Position numbers and translations under genes: made by a program. DNA of 64,000 nt from Ruminococcus sp. GTDB lineage: Bacteria > Bacillota > Clostridia > Oscillospirales > Ruminococcaceae. Below, in pieces: positions 8,496-16,098 of the stretch (the stretch's first letter is position 1; every line of letters begins with the position of its first letter). A model generated the notes under the pieces. That model did not search any database and was not told the DNA's origin. It saw only the letters and a program-made list of their open reading frames with translations. The stretch is taken from the NCBI GenBank assembly GCA_017472145.1, contig JAFUQX010000069.1, forward strand, positions 35,231 through 99,230, in the 5' to 3' direction.

Positions 8496-8975
8496 TTAGT
8501 ATTTTCCCTTCACCACAGGTGCATTCTTTTTGGCAAAGCCATAGAATTCTGCTGACATGGTCATGGAATCTGTCAGAATCACAAAAAAGCCATCTGAAAA
8601 GGTGACATGGTAAAAATACAGAGTGCTGGAAACCTTTTTGATATCGATGATGCTGTAATGCCGCTTTCTCCGCCAGAGCGTGGTGATTTCAATTTCCGTA
8701 TCGCTGTACACAAGACGGAAGCCGGACTGGATCACACCGGCTATGCATATCACAGAGAATATGATGTAGAAGCTGTCCAGCAGAATACACACGATCAGAT
8801 TATCACTCATATCCAGACACAGGCTCAGTACAGCCAGTCCTATGAACGGCGGGGTGAGGACATACCAGAGAATCCGTATAAATTTCGGATATGCAACCAC
8901 CTTTTTGCCATAAGCCAGACGCAGCTCCTCCTTCAGCTTGTCCTCAAGGAATTTTGTGATCATATTTGCCGGCAT
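8496..8975 (-). CDS. Small membrane protein with a possible bacterial PH-like domain
   Basis: The 159-residue product has an amphipathic N-terminal segment, two membrane helices close together (about 33-53 and 60-85) and a C-terminal beta-rich half (YSDTEIEITTLWRRKRHYSIIDIKKVSS...) of the kind seen in bacterial PH-like membrane proteins. I do not recognise a specific family and no function can be given. It is the last gene of a minus-strand operon with the SLC13-type permease, 14 bases downstream of it, with its own GGAGGG ribosome site. Confidence 0.6.
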   Translation of the reverse strand: MPANMITKFLEDKLKEELRLAYGKKVVAYPKFIRILWYVLTPPFIGLAVLSLCLDMSDNLIVCILLDSFYIIFSVICIAGVIQSGFRLVYSDTEIEITTLWRRKRHYSIIDIKKVSSTLYFYHVTFSDGFFVILTDSMTMSAEFYGFAKKNAPVVKGKY

Positions 8976-8989
8976 GCTTCATCCCTCCG

Positions 8990-10105
8990 TTAAAATATAA
9001 GATAAGTAAGAGCCAGCAGGATCACCAGCAGCACCACATTCACGATCAGGAAGCAGCCCATGTAGCGTCCGTTTTCTGCACCCTTTGATTTTGCATACAG
9101 CTGATAGGAGATCAGGCTGGCCAGGGAGGCAATGGGCGTGCCCAGACCGCCGATATTGACACCCTGCAAAAGGGGCTGGACATTCTCTGTAAAGGCCGAC
9201 AGCATCACCGCTGCCGGAACATTGCTGATTCCCTGGGATACAACCGCTGACACCAGCAGCTCCCGTCCCTCCATCAGGGAGGAAAGCAGCTCCCGCACTG
9301 GCTCGATTCGTCCGATGTTGCCCACAAATACAAAAAAGCAGACAAAGGTCAGCAGCAGAGGATAGTCGATATGAAGAAAGAGCTTTGGCTGAATGAGCAT
9401 TCCGGCGCATACCAGTATCAGACACAGGGCGTGGGGTATCACACGGAGCACCGTCAGCAGACAAATCACAAACAGCACCCCGAACACAGTGATCTTCTTC
9501 CAGTCGAGCTTTACAGACGCAGTTTCATGAAGCTGCATTTTTTCGCTTGTGATCAGGAAGCAGGCCGCTGTCAGCAGGATGTAGCTTGCCATTCCCACCG
9601 GGAGCAGAGCGGAGAAAAAATCACCCATGGTGAGATCAAACTGGGTGTAGAGATACAGATTCTGTGGATTGCCGATGGGTGTCATCATGCTTCCCAGATT
9701 GGCTGCTGCCGTTTGCAGGATGATGGTCATGATACAGTTTTTCATCGAGCCTGTATGAGCATACAGCATGAGGGTCAGGGGCACGAAGGTGATCAGAGCT
9801 ACATCGTTGGTAACAAACATGGAGACAAAGAAGCAGACATTCATCAGGATCAGACCCAGCACACGGGCATTGGATGCAAAACGCAGAAGTCCTTGGGTCA
9901 GGTTCTCAAAGACGCCGGCCTTCCGGAAGCCGGCCACCACGCCCATGAGGCAGAACAGCAGAATCAGCACCGGGAAATCCACATAGCCGGCATATTCTGC
10001 ATCCGGCCATACAAACAGCATAGAGAGCAGGGCTGCAATAAGGGACACTGTAAGAACGACCTGTCCACGGAAGAAGGTCCCTGCTTTTTTCAGTATATGG
10101 ATCAT
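8990..10105 (-). CDS. SLC13/CitMHS-type anion or dicarboxylate permease
   Basis: A 371-residue polytopic protein with about ten hydrophobic segments spread evenly over its length. It has the ion-transporter-superfamily pattern of a central re-entrant stretch (MFVTNDVALITFVPL and NLGSMMTPIGNPQNLYLY; the latter resembles the SxGN/TPxGNPQN signatures of SLC13, ArsB and NhaD proteins). Such proteins move anionic substrates (dicarboxylates, citrate, sulfate, arsenite) or exchange Na+/H+; the substrate cannot be told from sequence. The gene overlaps the upstream DUF2809 gene by four bases and is preceded by AAAGGAGA. Confidence 0.8.
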   Translation of the reverse strand: MIHILKKAGTFFRGQVVLTVSLIAALLSMLFVWPDAEYAGYVDFPVLILLFCLMGVVAGFRKAGVFENLTQGLLRFASNARVLGLILMNVCFFVSMFVTNDVALITFVPLTLMLYAHTGSMKNCIMTIILQTAAANLGSMMTPIGNPQNLYLYTQFDLTMGDFFSALLPVGMASYILLTAACFLITSEKMQLHETASVKLDWKKITVFGVLFVICLLTVLRVIPHALCLILVCAGMLIQPKLFLHIDYPLLLTFVCFFVFVGNIGRIEPVRELLSSLMEGRELLVSAVVSQGISNVPAAVMLSAFTENVQPLLQGVNIGGLGTPIASLASLISYQLYAKSKGAENGRYMGCFLIVNVVLLVILLALTYLIF

Positions 10106-10503
10106 GATCGTTTCTCCTTTCTCAGCTGCCGCTCTGCCAGCAGATAGCCAAAGGTCAGAACGGTACCGATCCCATAGCAGAGCAGGTCCATGGGGTCACA
10201 TACAGACCCGATGAGAATCCCCAGAAGGGAGTCTCTTGCAATTCCGAGCCGTCCCGCAAGGCCAAAGGCCTGTACAAGCTCCGCCATAGCGCCCACACCG
10301 AACAGGCCGAGGGGCAGCAATAGACAATTTCCACGGGAGGGCCGTACCCAGAAGATCCGCACCAGGAAATAGAGTACGGGCAATACCAGAATATCACCTA
10401 AGTAGAAACGGATAAATCCGCTGCTGAGAAATGCACCGATACAGATTTCGGTAAGCAGCAGCGCAAGGAAGATCCCTGCATATAGCAAACGCATTTTTTT
10501 CAT
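10102..10503 (-). CDS. DUF2809 family membrane protein
   Basis: The 133-residue protein has four predicted membrane helices and the DUF2809 pattern (FIRFYLGDILVLPVLYFLVR; GVGAMAELVQAFG; IARDSLLGILIGSVCDPMDLLCYGIG). The function of this family is unknown. The annotated start is the ATG following CGGAGG; the longest frame begins 19 codons further upstream but would lie across the promoter. It is first in a three-gene operon with the permease and a small membrane protein. Confidence 0.75.
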   Translation of the reverse strand: MKKMRLLYAGIFLALLLTEICIGAFLSSGFIRFYLGDILVLPVLYFLVRIFWVRPSRGNCLLLPLGLFGVGAMAELVQAFGLAGRLGIARDSLLGILIGSVCDPMDLLCYGIGTVLTFGYLLAERQLRKEKRS

Positions 10504-10530
10504 TGAAAAATCAACCTCCGATCGCTCTCT

Positions 10531-10560
10531 ATTATAACACAGGAGAAATCTGCCTGTCAA
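10531..10560 (-). promoter_or_regulatory. Sigma-A-type promoter of the DUF2809-permease operon
   Basis: On the minus strand TTGACA, 18 bases, TATAAT; the ribosome site of the DUF2809 gene lies about 15 bases downstream. It diverges from the spoIIIA operon. Confidence 0.75.
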
Positions 10561-10576
10561 TCCGGAAAGTGCATAG

Positions 10577-10605
10577 GTCTAAACCCGTCCGCCGCTGCAT
10601 AGGAT
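10577..10605 (+). promoter_or_regulatory. Possible sporulation (sigma-E-like) promoter of the spoIIIA operon
   Basis: GTCTAAA, 14 bases, CATAGGAT lies about 30 bases before the spoIIIAA start. The -10 matches the CATANNNT pattern shared by sigma-E and sigma-K and the 14-base spacing is right; the -35 is a weak match. In Bacillus this operon is transcribed by sigma-E. No sigma-A promoter is visible on this strand here. Confidence 0.4.
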
Positions 10606-10637
10606 GAAGCAAAGGAACACAAAGGAGACAAGGCAGG

Positions 10638-11579
10638 ATGATTGAGATTCAACAGGAAAAAACACCGGAGGAGCAGTGCTTTCCATATCTTGCACCCCGG
10701 ATTCGTGCGGCGGTACAGGCCATTTGTCCCGGTGATCAGAGCCGCTTGCAGGAAATTCGTATGCGGGCCGGGCGGCCTCTGGCGGTGAGCCTTGGCGGAC
10801 GGGAGCACTATGTGATGATCAGCGGCAGCCTCACCGACTATCCCAGACAAGGGGTACAGGTTACACGAGGGGAGGTGGAGGAGACCTTCCGTGCGGTGTG
10901 TGAATATTCGGTTTATCGATATGCGCGGGAGCTGAAGGAGGGCTATATCACCCTTCGGGGCGGTACTCGTGTGGGTATCGCCGGAACGGCCGTTTATGAA
11001 AACGGAGCGCTTTCCCGTATGCGGGATGTGAGCAGCCTGAATTTCCGTATTCCAAGGCAGATGAAAAACTGTGCCGTACAGCTTGCGGAGCAGACCCTGG
11101 CCCATAGCAGAGCCGGCCTTCTCATTGCCGGAGCGGCCGGAGCAGGAAAGACAACCATCCTCCGTGATCTCTGCCGGATTCTGGGCGGAAGCGCCAGAGT
11201 TTCCCTTATTGATACCCGTGGAGAGATCGCCGGGATCCTGCATGGAATCCCTCAGTATGATGTAGGCTTTCACACGGATATTTTTGACGGCTTTCCTCGG
11301 AGTGAAGGGGCTTATACGGCTCTGCGTGTTATGACGCCGGACTATATTATCTGCGATGAGATCGGTACACCGGAGGATGCAGAGGCTCTCCTTCAGCTTC
11401 ACGGATGCGGCGTACATATCATTGCCTCAGCCCATGCCGGAAGCATGGAGGATGCAGTGCAGCGTCCCGTCCTGCGCGCCCTCATCGAAGCCGGAGTATT
11501 TGATTATATAGCCATGCTGGGAAGCGGCTCCGATCAGGGGAAGATTCAGAAGATACGGCGGGTGAAGGAGTCATGCTGA
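10638..11579 (+). CDS. spoIIIAA: Stage III sporulation protein AA (secretion-type ATPase)
   Basis: SpoIIIAA is the mother-cell ATPase that energises the SpoIIIA-SpoIIQ channel linking mother cell and engulfed forespore; it is related to type II/IV secretion ATPases. The 313-residue product shows a Walker A loop (GAAGAGKTT, about residue 170), a Walker B-like acidic segment (DYIICDEIG) and the AHAGSMEDAVQRP region typical of the family. It is first of eight consecutive genes in the conserved order AA to AH. Its stop overlaps the start of spoIIIAB. Confidence 0.95.
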   Translation: MIEIQQEKTPEEQCFPYLAPRIRAAVQAICPGDQSRLQEIRMRAGRPLAVSLGGREHYVMISGSLTDYPRQGVQVTRGEVEETFRAVCEYSVYRYARELKEGYITLRGGTRVGIAGTAVYENGALSRMRDVSSLNFRIPRQMKNCAVQLAEQTLAHSRAGLLIAGAAGAGKTTILRDLCRILGGSARVSLIDTRGEIAGILHGIPQYDVGFHTDIFDGFPRSEGAYTALRVMTPDYIICDEIGTPEDAEALLQLHGCGVHIIASAHAGSMEDAVQRPVLRALIEAGVFDYIAMLGSGSDQGKIQKIRRVKESC

Positions 11580-12070
11580 AGCTGACAGGCCTTTTGTGTA
11601 TTGTGCTTTGCGGTGCTGGCTGCGGAATGGCTGCGGCCTCTGCGCTGAAGCGTCAGGCGGTTTTCTGTAAGACCCTGTGTCTGTTTCTGGAGGAGCTGGA
11701 GATTCTCATGCGCTGGAACGGCGATACGCTGCCTGTGCTTGTGGATATGCTTTCGCAGAAGCCGGGCTATGCACCGCTCCGGTTTCTGAAGGAGATACGC
11801 TTCAGTGAAAGTGAGCCTTTTTCCGATGCATGGCGCAGAGCAATTCTGGAGGAGCACGGGCTGCCGGAGGAGCTGAGTCAGCTGCTTTTGTCGCTGGGGG
11901 ATTCTCTTGGGACAAGCGACCTGGAGGGGCAGATGAAAACGCTGGAGGGCTACCAGCTGCAGGCACGCCATATCAGCCGGAATGCAGAGGAGCAATACCG
12001 TACAAAGGGGAAGCTGTACCGCAGCATGGGAATATTAGGAGGCATGTCAGCAGCCCTTCTGCTCTGCTGA
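11573..12070 (+). CDS. spoIIIAB: Stage III sporulation protein AB
   Basis: A 165-residue protein with an N-terminal hydrophobic segment and a C-terminal one, with a helical middle (SALKRQAVFCKTLCLFLEELEILMRW...) typical of SpoIIIAB, which is related to GspF-type secretion membrane proteins. It takes part in the mother-cell side of the feeding-tube channel. It overlaps spoIIIAA by seven bases and precedes spoIIIAC. Confidence 0.9.
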   Translation: MLKLTGLLCIVLCGAGCGMAAASALKRQAVFCKTLCLFLEELEILMRWNGDTLPVLVDMLSQKPGYAPLRFLKEIRFSESEPFSDAWRRAILEEHGLPEELSQLLLSLGDSLGTSDLEGQMKTLEGYQLQARHISRNAEEQYRTKGKLYRSMGILGGMSAALLLC

Positions 12071-12086
12071 CAGAAAGGACAGAATC

Positions 12087-12281
12087 GTGGAAATTGACTT
12101 GGTTTTTAAAATTGCCGGAGCAGGCATTATCGTTGCGGTGCTGAACCTGGTGCTGCGCCGTGCCGAGCGTGAGGAGCAGGCCATGATGACCACTCTGGCC
12201 GGGCTGATCGTAGTGCTGATGCTTCTGGTGGACGAGATCGGTGCGCTTTTTGAGAAGATCAAATCGGTGTTTGGCTTATGA
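12087..12281 (+). CDS. spoIIIAC: Stage III sporulation protein AC
   Basis: A 64-residue protein made of two membrane helices with a basic loop between (LNLVLRRAEREEQAMMTTLAGL), the usual length and pattern of SpoIIIAC. It begins with GTG after GAAAGGA; no ATG fits. Its end overlaps spoIIIAD by four bases. Confidence 0.92.
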   Translation: MEIDLVFKIAGAGIIVAVLNLVLRRAEREEQAMMTTLAGLIVVLMLLVDEIGALFEKIKSVFGL

Positions 12282-12670
12282 TTACAGAAACAGGAAGTGC
12301 AGCTGCGCTCTGCATCATCGGTGCTGTGATCGCCACCTTGCTCAAGAGATACTGCCGGGAGCAGGCGGTGTTTGCATCCATAGCCGTTTGTGTGATCGTG
12401 GTTCTGGCCGTGATCACTTCCATTGTGCCCATAGCGGAAAAGATGGAGCTGCTCTTTGAGCAGACACAGTTGGATACAAGCTATCTGAAAGCGCTCTGGA
12501 AGGCGGTGGGTATCTGTTATATGACCGGCCTTGCAGCGGATGTATGCAGAGACAGCGGCGAACAGGCGCTGGCTTCGGTTGCAGAGCTTTGGGGGAGGGT
12601 CTCTCTGCTCCTTCTGTCTCTTCCCATGATCGAAGAGCTGCTCCGGCTGATGACAGGAGTGCTTGAATGA
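12278..12670 (+). CDS. spoIIIAD: Stage III sporulation protein AD
   Basis: A 130-residue integral membrane protein with three to four hydrophobic segments, of normal size for SpoIIIAD. The motif YLKALWKAVGICYMTGLAADVCRDSGEQALA is characteristic of the family. It overlaps its neighbours by four bases on both sides, so the genes are translationally coupled. Confidence 0.92.
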   Translation: MITETGSAAALCIIGAVIATLLKRYCREQAVFASIAVCVIVVLAVITSIVPIAEKMELLFEQTQLDTSYLKALWKAVGICYMTGLAADVCRDSGEQALASVAELWGRVSLLLLSLPMIEELLRLMTGVLE

Positions 12671-13818
12671 AACGGATGATAAAGCTTGCAATATGGATGC
12701 TTTCGGTCCTGCTGCTCTTATTTCTTACAGGCTATTCTGTATCAGCGGAGCAAGCGTCCGTCCCGGAGGAGCTGATATCTGCCAGCGGCGCAGAGGAGCT
12801 GACGGAGGTGCTTGAGCCGGATATACAGGATGTGCTGGACAAATATGGAATTGAGGCCGGGAACCCGGATGCGGTAGACGGACTGGGCGTGGGGGAGGTG
12901 CTGGAAGGACTCTGGCAAACAGCCATGCAGCAGATGAAATCACCTTTGCAGGTATTCTTTCTTCTGATTGCCGTTGTCATCTGTACATCCCTTCTGCAAG
13001 GAATGCAGGGCGGACTTCAGGGCGGCCTGCAGCAGATGAGCGATCTCATCGTTGTTATGGCCGCTTCTGCTGCGGCCGTCCCGCCAGTGTGTGACTGCTT
13101 TTTGCGTGTAAAGGAAACCCTGACACAGTGTGCAGATTTTATGTCAGCATTCACTCCGGTTTTTGCCGGGATCCTCATTACCAGCGGCAGTCCGGGTGCA
13201 GGGCTGGGCTATCAGACGGCGGTATATGCCCTTGTCAGCATGATCATGCAGATCATCGGATCGGTACTGCTCCCGGTGCTGAGCATGTGTGCGGCGCTGG
13301 CCATTGCCGATGCAGTCAGTTCCCATGTATCTCTTGGCGGCCTTCTACGCTTTACAAGAACCTGCGTAACGTGGCTTCTGGGGCTTCTGATGACGGTATT
13401 TCTGGGAGTATTGTCCATTCAGGGGATCGTCCGAGGTGCAACGGATTCCTTCGCTTCCAAAACGGCACGCTATGTGGTGTCTAATTTCGTACCCTTCATC
13501 GGCGGAGCGGTTTCGGATGCCTACAGCACCGTTCTGGGCAGCCTGAAAATTCTCCGGAGCAGTACAGGCCTTGTAGGGATCGTTACCCTGTGTATTCTGT
13601 TTCTGCCGGTACTGGTTCAGCTTGTGCTGTACCGCTTTGCCGTAAGCGGAGCGGCTGCTGTATCGGAGCTTTTTTCAGCAGGAGCCTTAACAAAGCTCCT
13701 GCGGGGTCTGGAGCAGGTTCTGCAAATGACGCTGGCCGTTCTGATATGCTTTTCCGTTATGTTTCTGGTGGCCATTGCGCTGGTCCTGCTTCTGAGCAGT
13801 GGCAGTGCGGCCGGATAA
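12667..13818 (+). CDS. spoIIIAE: Stage III sporulation protein AE
   Basis: A 383-residue protein with a signal-peptide-like N-terminus, a short acidic extracytoplasmic region (residues 25-75) and then about seven to eight membrane helices, the layout of SpoIIIAE, a permease-like part of the mother-cell channel. Motifs such as FTPVFAGILITSG and SNFVPFIGGAVSDAYSTVLGSL match the family. It is coupled to spoIIIAD by a four-base overlap. Confidence 0.93.
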   Translation: MKRMIKLAIWMLSVLLLLFLTGYSVSAEQASVPEELISASGAEELTEVLEPDIQDVLDKYGIEAGNPDAVDGLGVGEVLEGLWQTAMQQMKSPLQVFFLLIAVVICTSLLQGMQGGLQGGLQQMSDLIVVMAASAAAVPPVCDCFLRVKETLTQCADFMSAFTPVFAGILITSGSPGAGLGYQTAVYALVSMIMQIIGSVLLPVLSMCAALAIADAVSSHVSLGGLLRFTRTCVTWLLGLLMTVFLGVLSIQGIVRGATDSFASKTARYVVSNFVPFIGGAVSDAYSTVLGSLKILRSSTGLVGIVTLCILFLPVLVQLVLYRFAVSGAAAVSELFSAGALTKLLRGLEQVLQMTLAVLICFSVMFLVAIALVLLLSSGSAAG

Positions 13819-13833
13819 AAAGGGAGGGAGGAA

Positions 13834-14301
13834 ATGGAGTCCTTGAAAATGGTCGTGCTGTCTGCCAGCGCTCTGAGTCTGATGATCGGTATGGTTCAGG
13901 CCATCAAGCCCAGCGGAAAATATGACCGTCAGCTCCGGTTGTTCACCGCTGGTCTTATGCTGCTGGGCGTTCTTGCGCCCCTTCTGGAAGGTGTGCAGGA
14001 GATCTCACCGGATTGGGAGGATGCTTCTGCTGCTGCGGAGCAGGCTCAGGAGCTGGAAGAAGAATCAGAGGAGCAGATGCTCCTGCTTGCTCAGGAGGAG
14101 GTTGCACAGGTGCTTCAGCAGGAGCTTGCACAGCAGGCTGTTCCATGCAGCCGTTTGTCCGTGGAGATGCATATTGAGGAGACGGGCCGCATAAGTATTA
14201 GCAGTGTAAGCGTAGTCAGCACAAAGCCGGAGGAGGCCGAGGCCGCCATCCGGCAGTATTTCGGAAAGGATGTGGAAATTCATGCCGGCAGCCATTCTTG
14301 A
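13834..14301 (+). CDS. spoIIIAF: Stage III sporulation protein AF
   Basis: A 155-residue protein with two N-terminal membrane helices (about 5-22 and 33-52) and a soluble C-terminal region containing a Glu/Gln-rich helical stretch (EQAQELEEESEEQMLLLAQEE) and a small alpha/beta end domain. This matches SpoIIIAF, whose soluble part has the ring-building fold of secretion systems. It follows spoIIIAE after 15 bases with GGGAGGGAGG. Confidence 0.88.
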   Translation: MESLKMVVLSASALSLMIGMVQAIKPSGKYDRQLRLFTAGLMLLGVLAPLLEGVQEISPDWEDASAAAEQAQELEEESEEQMLLLAQEEVAQVLQQELAQQAVPCSRLSVEMHIEETGRISISSVSVVSTKPEEAEAAIRQYFGKDVEIHAGSHS

Positions 14302-14848
14302 ACGTCTGAAAAAGTGGATGCAGGGGGAAAACTCTGTGCGTCTGATCGTTCTGGCCGGACTGGCCGGGCTTGTATGTATTCTGCTTTCCTCTTTTTTTCC
14401 GGAGGAGAAGGAGGATCCCGCCGGGACTGGTGCGGAACCGGTACAGACCGCAGAGCCGGTGCAGTCTGCTGAGCGCTATGCACAAGGGCTGGAAGCACGT
14501 CTGGAGGAAATACTCATGCAGATCGAAGGCGTGGGAAAATGCCGGGTGATGATCACCGTATCCGGCAGCGAGTCCTATTCCTATGCACAGGATACGCAGC
14601 AGCATGCGCAGGAGGATTCTCAGGAGCTCCAGCGTGAGCATGTGATCATAGATGAAGGGGAGGGTGATGCGGCCCTTGTGGAGCATATTGCAAATCCGGA
14701 GGTCATCGGCGTGATCATCGCCTGTGAAGGAGGTCAGAACCATGTGGTAAGAGAACAGATTTATGAAGCGGCCTCGGCCGTTCTGGATGTTCCGTCCAAT
14801 CGTATATGCGTAACTCAACGAATCAACGAAAGCGAGGAAAGCTCATGA
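14282..14848 (+). CDS. spoIIIAG: Stage III sporulation protein AG
   Basis: The 188-residue protein has a short cytoplasmic start, one membrane helix (about 23-40) and an extracytoplasmic ring-building domain (LEEILMQIEGVGKCRVMITVSGSE..., QREHVIID), as in SpoIIIAG, which forms the large ring in the intermembrane space. The ATG at this position is preferred over one four codons upstream that directly abuts its ribosome site. The gene overlaps both spoIIIAF and spoIIIAH. Confidence 0.9.
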   Translation: MPAAILERLKKWMQGENSVRLIVLAGLAGLVCILLSSFFPEEKEDPAGTGAEPVQTAEPVQSAERYAQGLEARLEEILMQIEGVGKCRVMITVSGSESYSYAQDTQQHAQEDSQELQREHVIIDEGEGDAALVEHIANPEVIGVIIACEGGQNHVVREQIYEAASAVLDVPSNRICVTQRINESEESS

Positions 14849-15516
14849 AAAAGCCGTCATTTATCATTGGAAAGAAACAGATCATCCTGTCCTGTCTCAC
14901 GCTGATGCTGGCTGTGGCCGTCTATGTCAATTACGCCATCACCACCAAGAGCGACAGTGTGACCGAGCCGTCTGAAACGGCGGACCTGAAGGGCGATGTA
15001 TCCTATGGGGATACAGAATTTGTCAGTGCCGGAACGGCGCAGAATCCAACAGAGGCCGCAAGCGAGACGGATACAGCAGAGGAGACATCGGATGCACTGT
15101 CGGAGGAGACCGCTGCTGAGGAAAGCGGCAGCTTTGAGCTGTCTGCTCAGGAAGAGGGGCAGTCCGCAGAGGACTATTTTGCACAGGCCAGACTGGAGCG
15201 TACAGCCAGCCGGGACGAGAGCGTGGCCACACTCCAATCCATTATGGGCGGCGGAGACCGTACAGAGGATGAGCTGATCACAGATGCCATTGCAGCGGTG
15301 GAGACCTCCCAGCTCATCGAGAGCGAAAGCAACATCGAATCCATTGTGAAATCCATGGGCTATACAGACTGCATTGTGTATCTGGATACAGACAGTGCCA
15401 AGGTCGTAGTCCAGACGGAGGGGCTGGATTCTGCTCAGGCGGCGGCCATTAAGGATGTGATCCTGGGAGAGGTTACAATTCCCGCAGAAAATATTCGACT
15501 TTTTGAGGTTAAGTAG
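14845..15516 (+). CDS. spoIIIAH: Stage III sporulation protein AH
   Basis: SpoIIIAH is the mother-cell membrane protein that meets SpoIIQ of the forespore to form the intercellular channel. The 223-residue product has one N-terminal membrane helix (about 10-27), a long acidic, Glu/Ala/Thr-rich linker (35-110) and a C-terminal YscJ/FliF-like ring domain (EDYFAQARLERTASRDE, then IESIVKSMGYTDCIVYL). It starts four bases inside spoIIIAG (ATGA overlap). The linker is longer than in Bacillus. It is last in the spoIIIA operon. Confidence 0.93.
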   Translation: MKKPSFIIGKKQIILSCLTLMLAVAVYVNYAITTKSDSVTEPSETADLKGDVSYGDTEFVSAGTAQNPTEAASETDTAEETSDALSEETAAEESGSFELSAQEEGQSAEDYFAQARLERTASRDESVATLQSIMGGGDRTEDELITDAIAAVETSQLIESESNIESIVKSMGYTDCIVYLDTDSAKVVVQTEGLDSAQAAAIKDVILGEVTIPAENIRLFEVK

Positions 15517-15545
15517 TTGTAATATCCGAATTTTTTTGGTATAAT
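15517..15545 (+). promoter_or_regulatory. Promoter candidate for the nusB-recN operon
   Basis: TTGTAA, 17 bases, TATAAT immediately after the spoIIIAH stop. It would give a leader of about 105 bases that contains a small CCGGGAAG/CTGATTTTTCCGG hairpin. This provides vegetative expression for housekeeping genes located behind a sporulation operon. Confidence 0.65.
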
Positions 15546-15657
15546 AGAGGTATGTAACGCTGCTCAGGCGGCTTTTGTTTATAACAGTCGGTGCAGGGAG
15601 CCGGGAAGTCCTGATTTTTCCGGTTTCTCTGCCAGATGTGAATTTTTGGAGGTATAT

Positions 15658-16098
15658 ATGACAAGTAACGGAGCAATGACAAGGCACGAGGTACGTGAGT
15701 GCGCATTTCTGATTTTGTTTGAAATGACATTCCGTGAGGACGATTCTGCACAGGAGCTGTATGAGCTGGCTGAGGAGGTGCAGGATCTGACAGTGACAGA
15801 TTCTGTCAAGGCGATGGTAGAGGGCGTACTGTTACATAAGGAGGCGCTGGATGAGATCATTGCGCAGTACAGCAAGAAGCGCAGTCTCAGCCGTCTGCCC
15901 AAGCTCAATCTGACCATTCTGCGTCTGGCCTTGTTTGAGATCCTCTATGATGATACCATGCCGGATAATGCAGCCATTTCCGAGGCCATTACCCTGGCCG
16001 GCACATACACCTATCAGGAGGATACTGCATTTATCAATGGTGTTCTGGGCAATTATGTCCGTGAGAACCGTAATGCAGAAGCAGCTGAAAATGCCTGA
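15658..16098 (+). CDS. nusB: Transcription antitermination protein NusB
   Basis: NusB binds NusE (S10) and boxA RNA to keep RNA polymerase processive on rRNA operons. The 146-residue protein is all-helical and has the family pattern (TRHEVRECAFLILFEMTF; LNLTILRLALFEILYDDTMPDNAAISEAITLAGTY; FINGVLGNY). The ATG follows TTGGAGG by five bases; an in-frame TTG inside the ribosome site was rejected. It begins a long housekeeping operon. Confidence 0.95.
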   Translation: MTSNGAMTRHEVRECAFLILFEMTFREDDSAQELYELAEEVQDLTVTDSVKAMVEGVLLHKEALDEIIAQYSKKRSLSRLPKLNLTILRLALFEILYDDTMPDNAAISEAITLAGTYTYQEDTAFINGVLGNYVRENRNAEAAENA

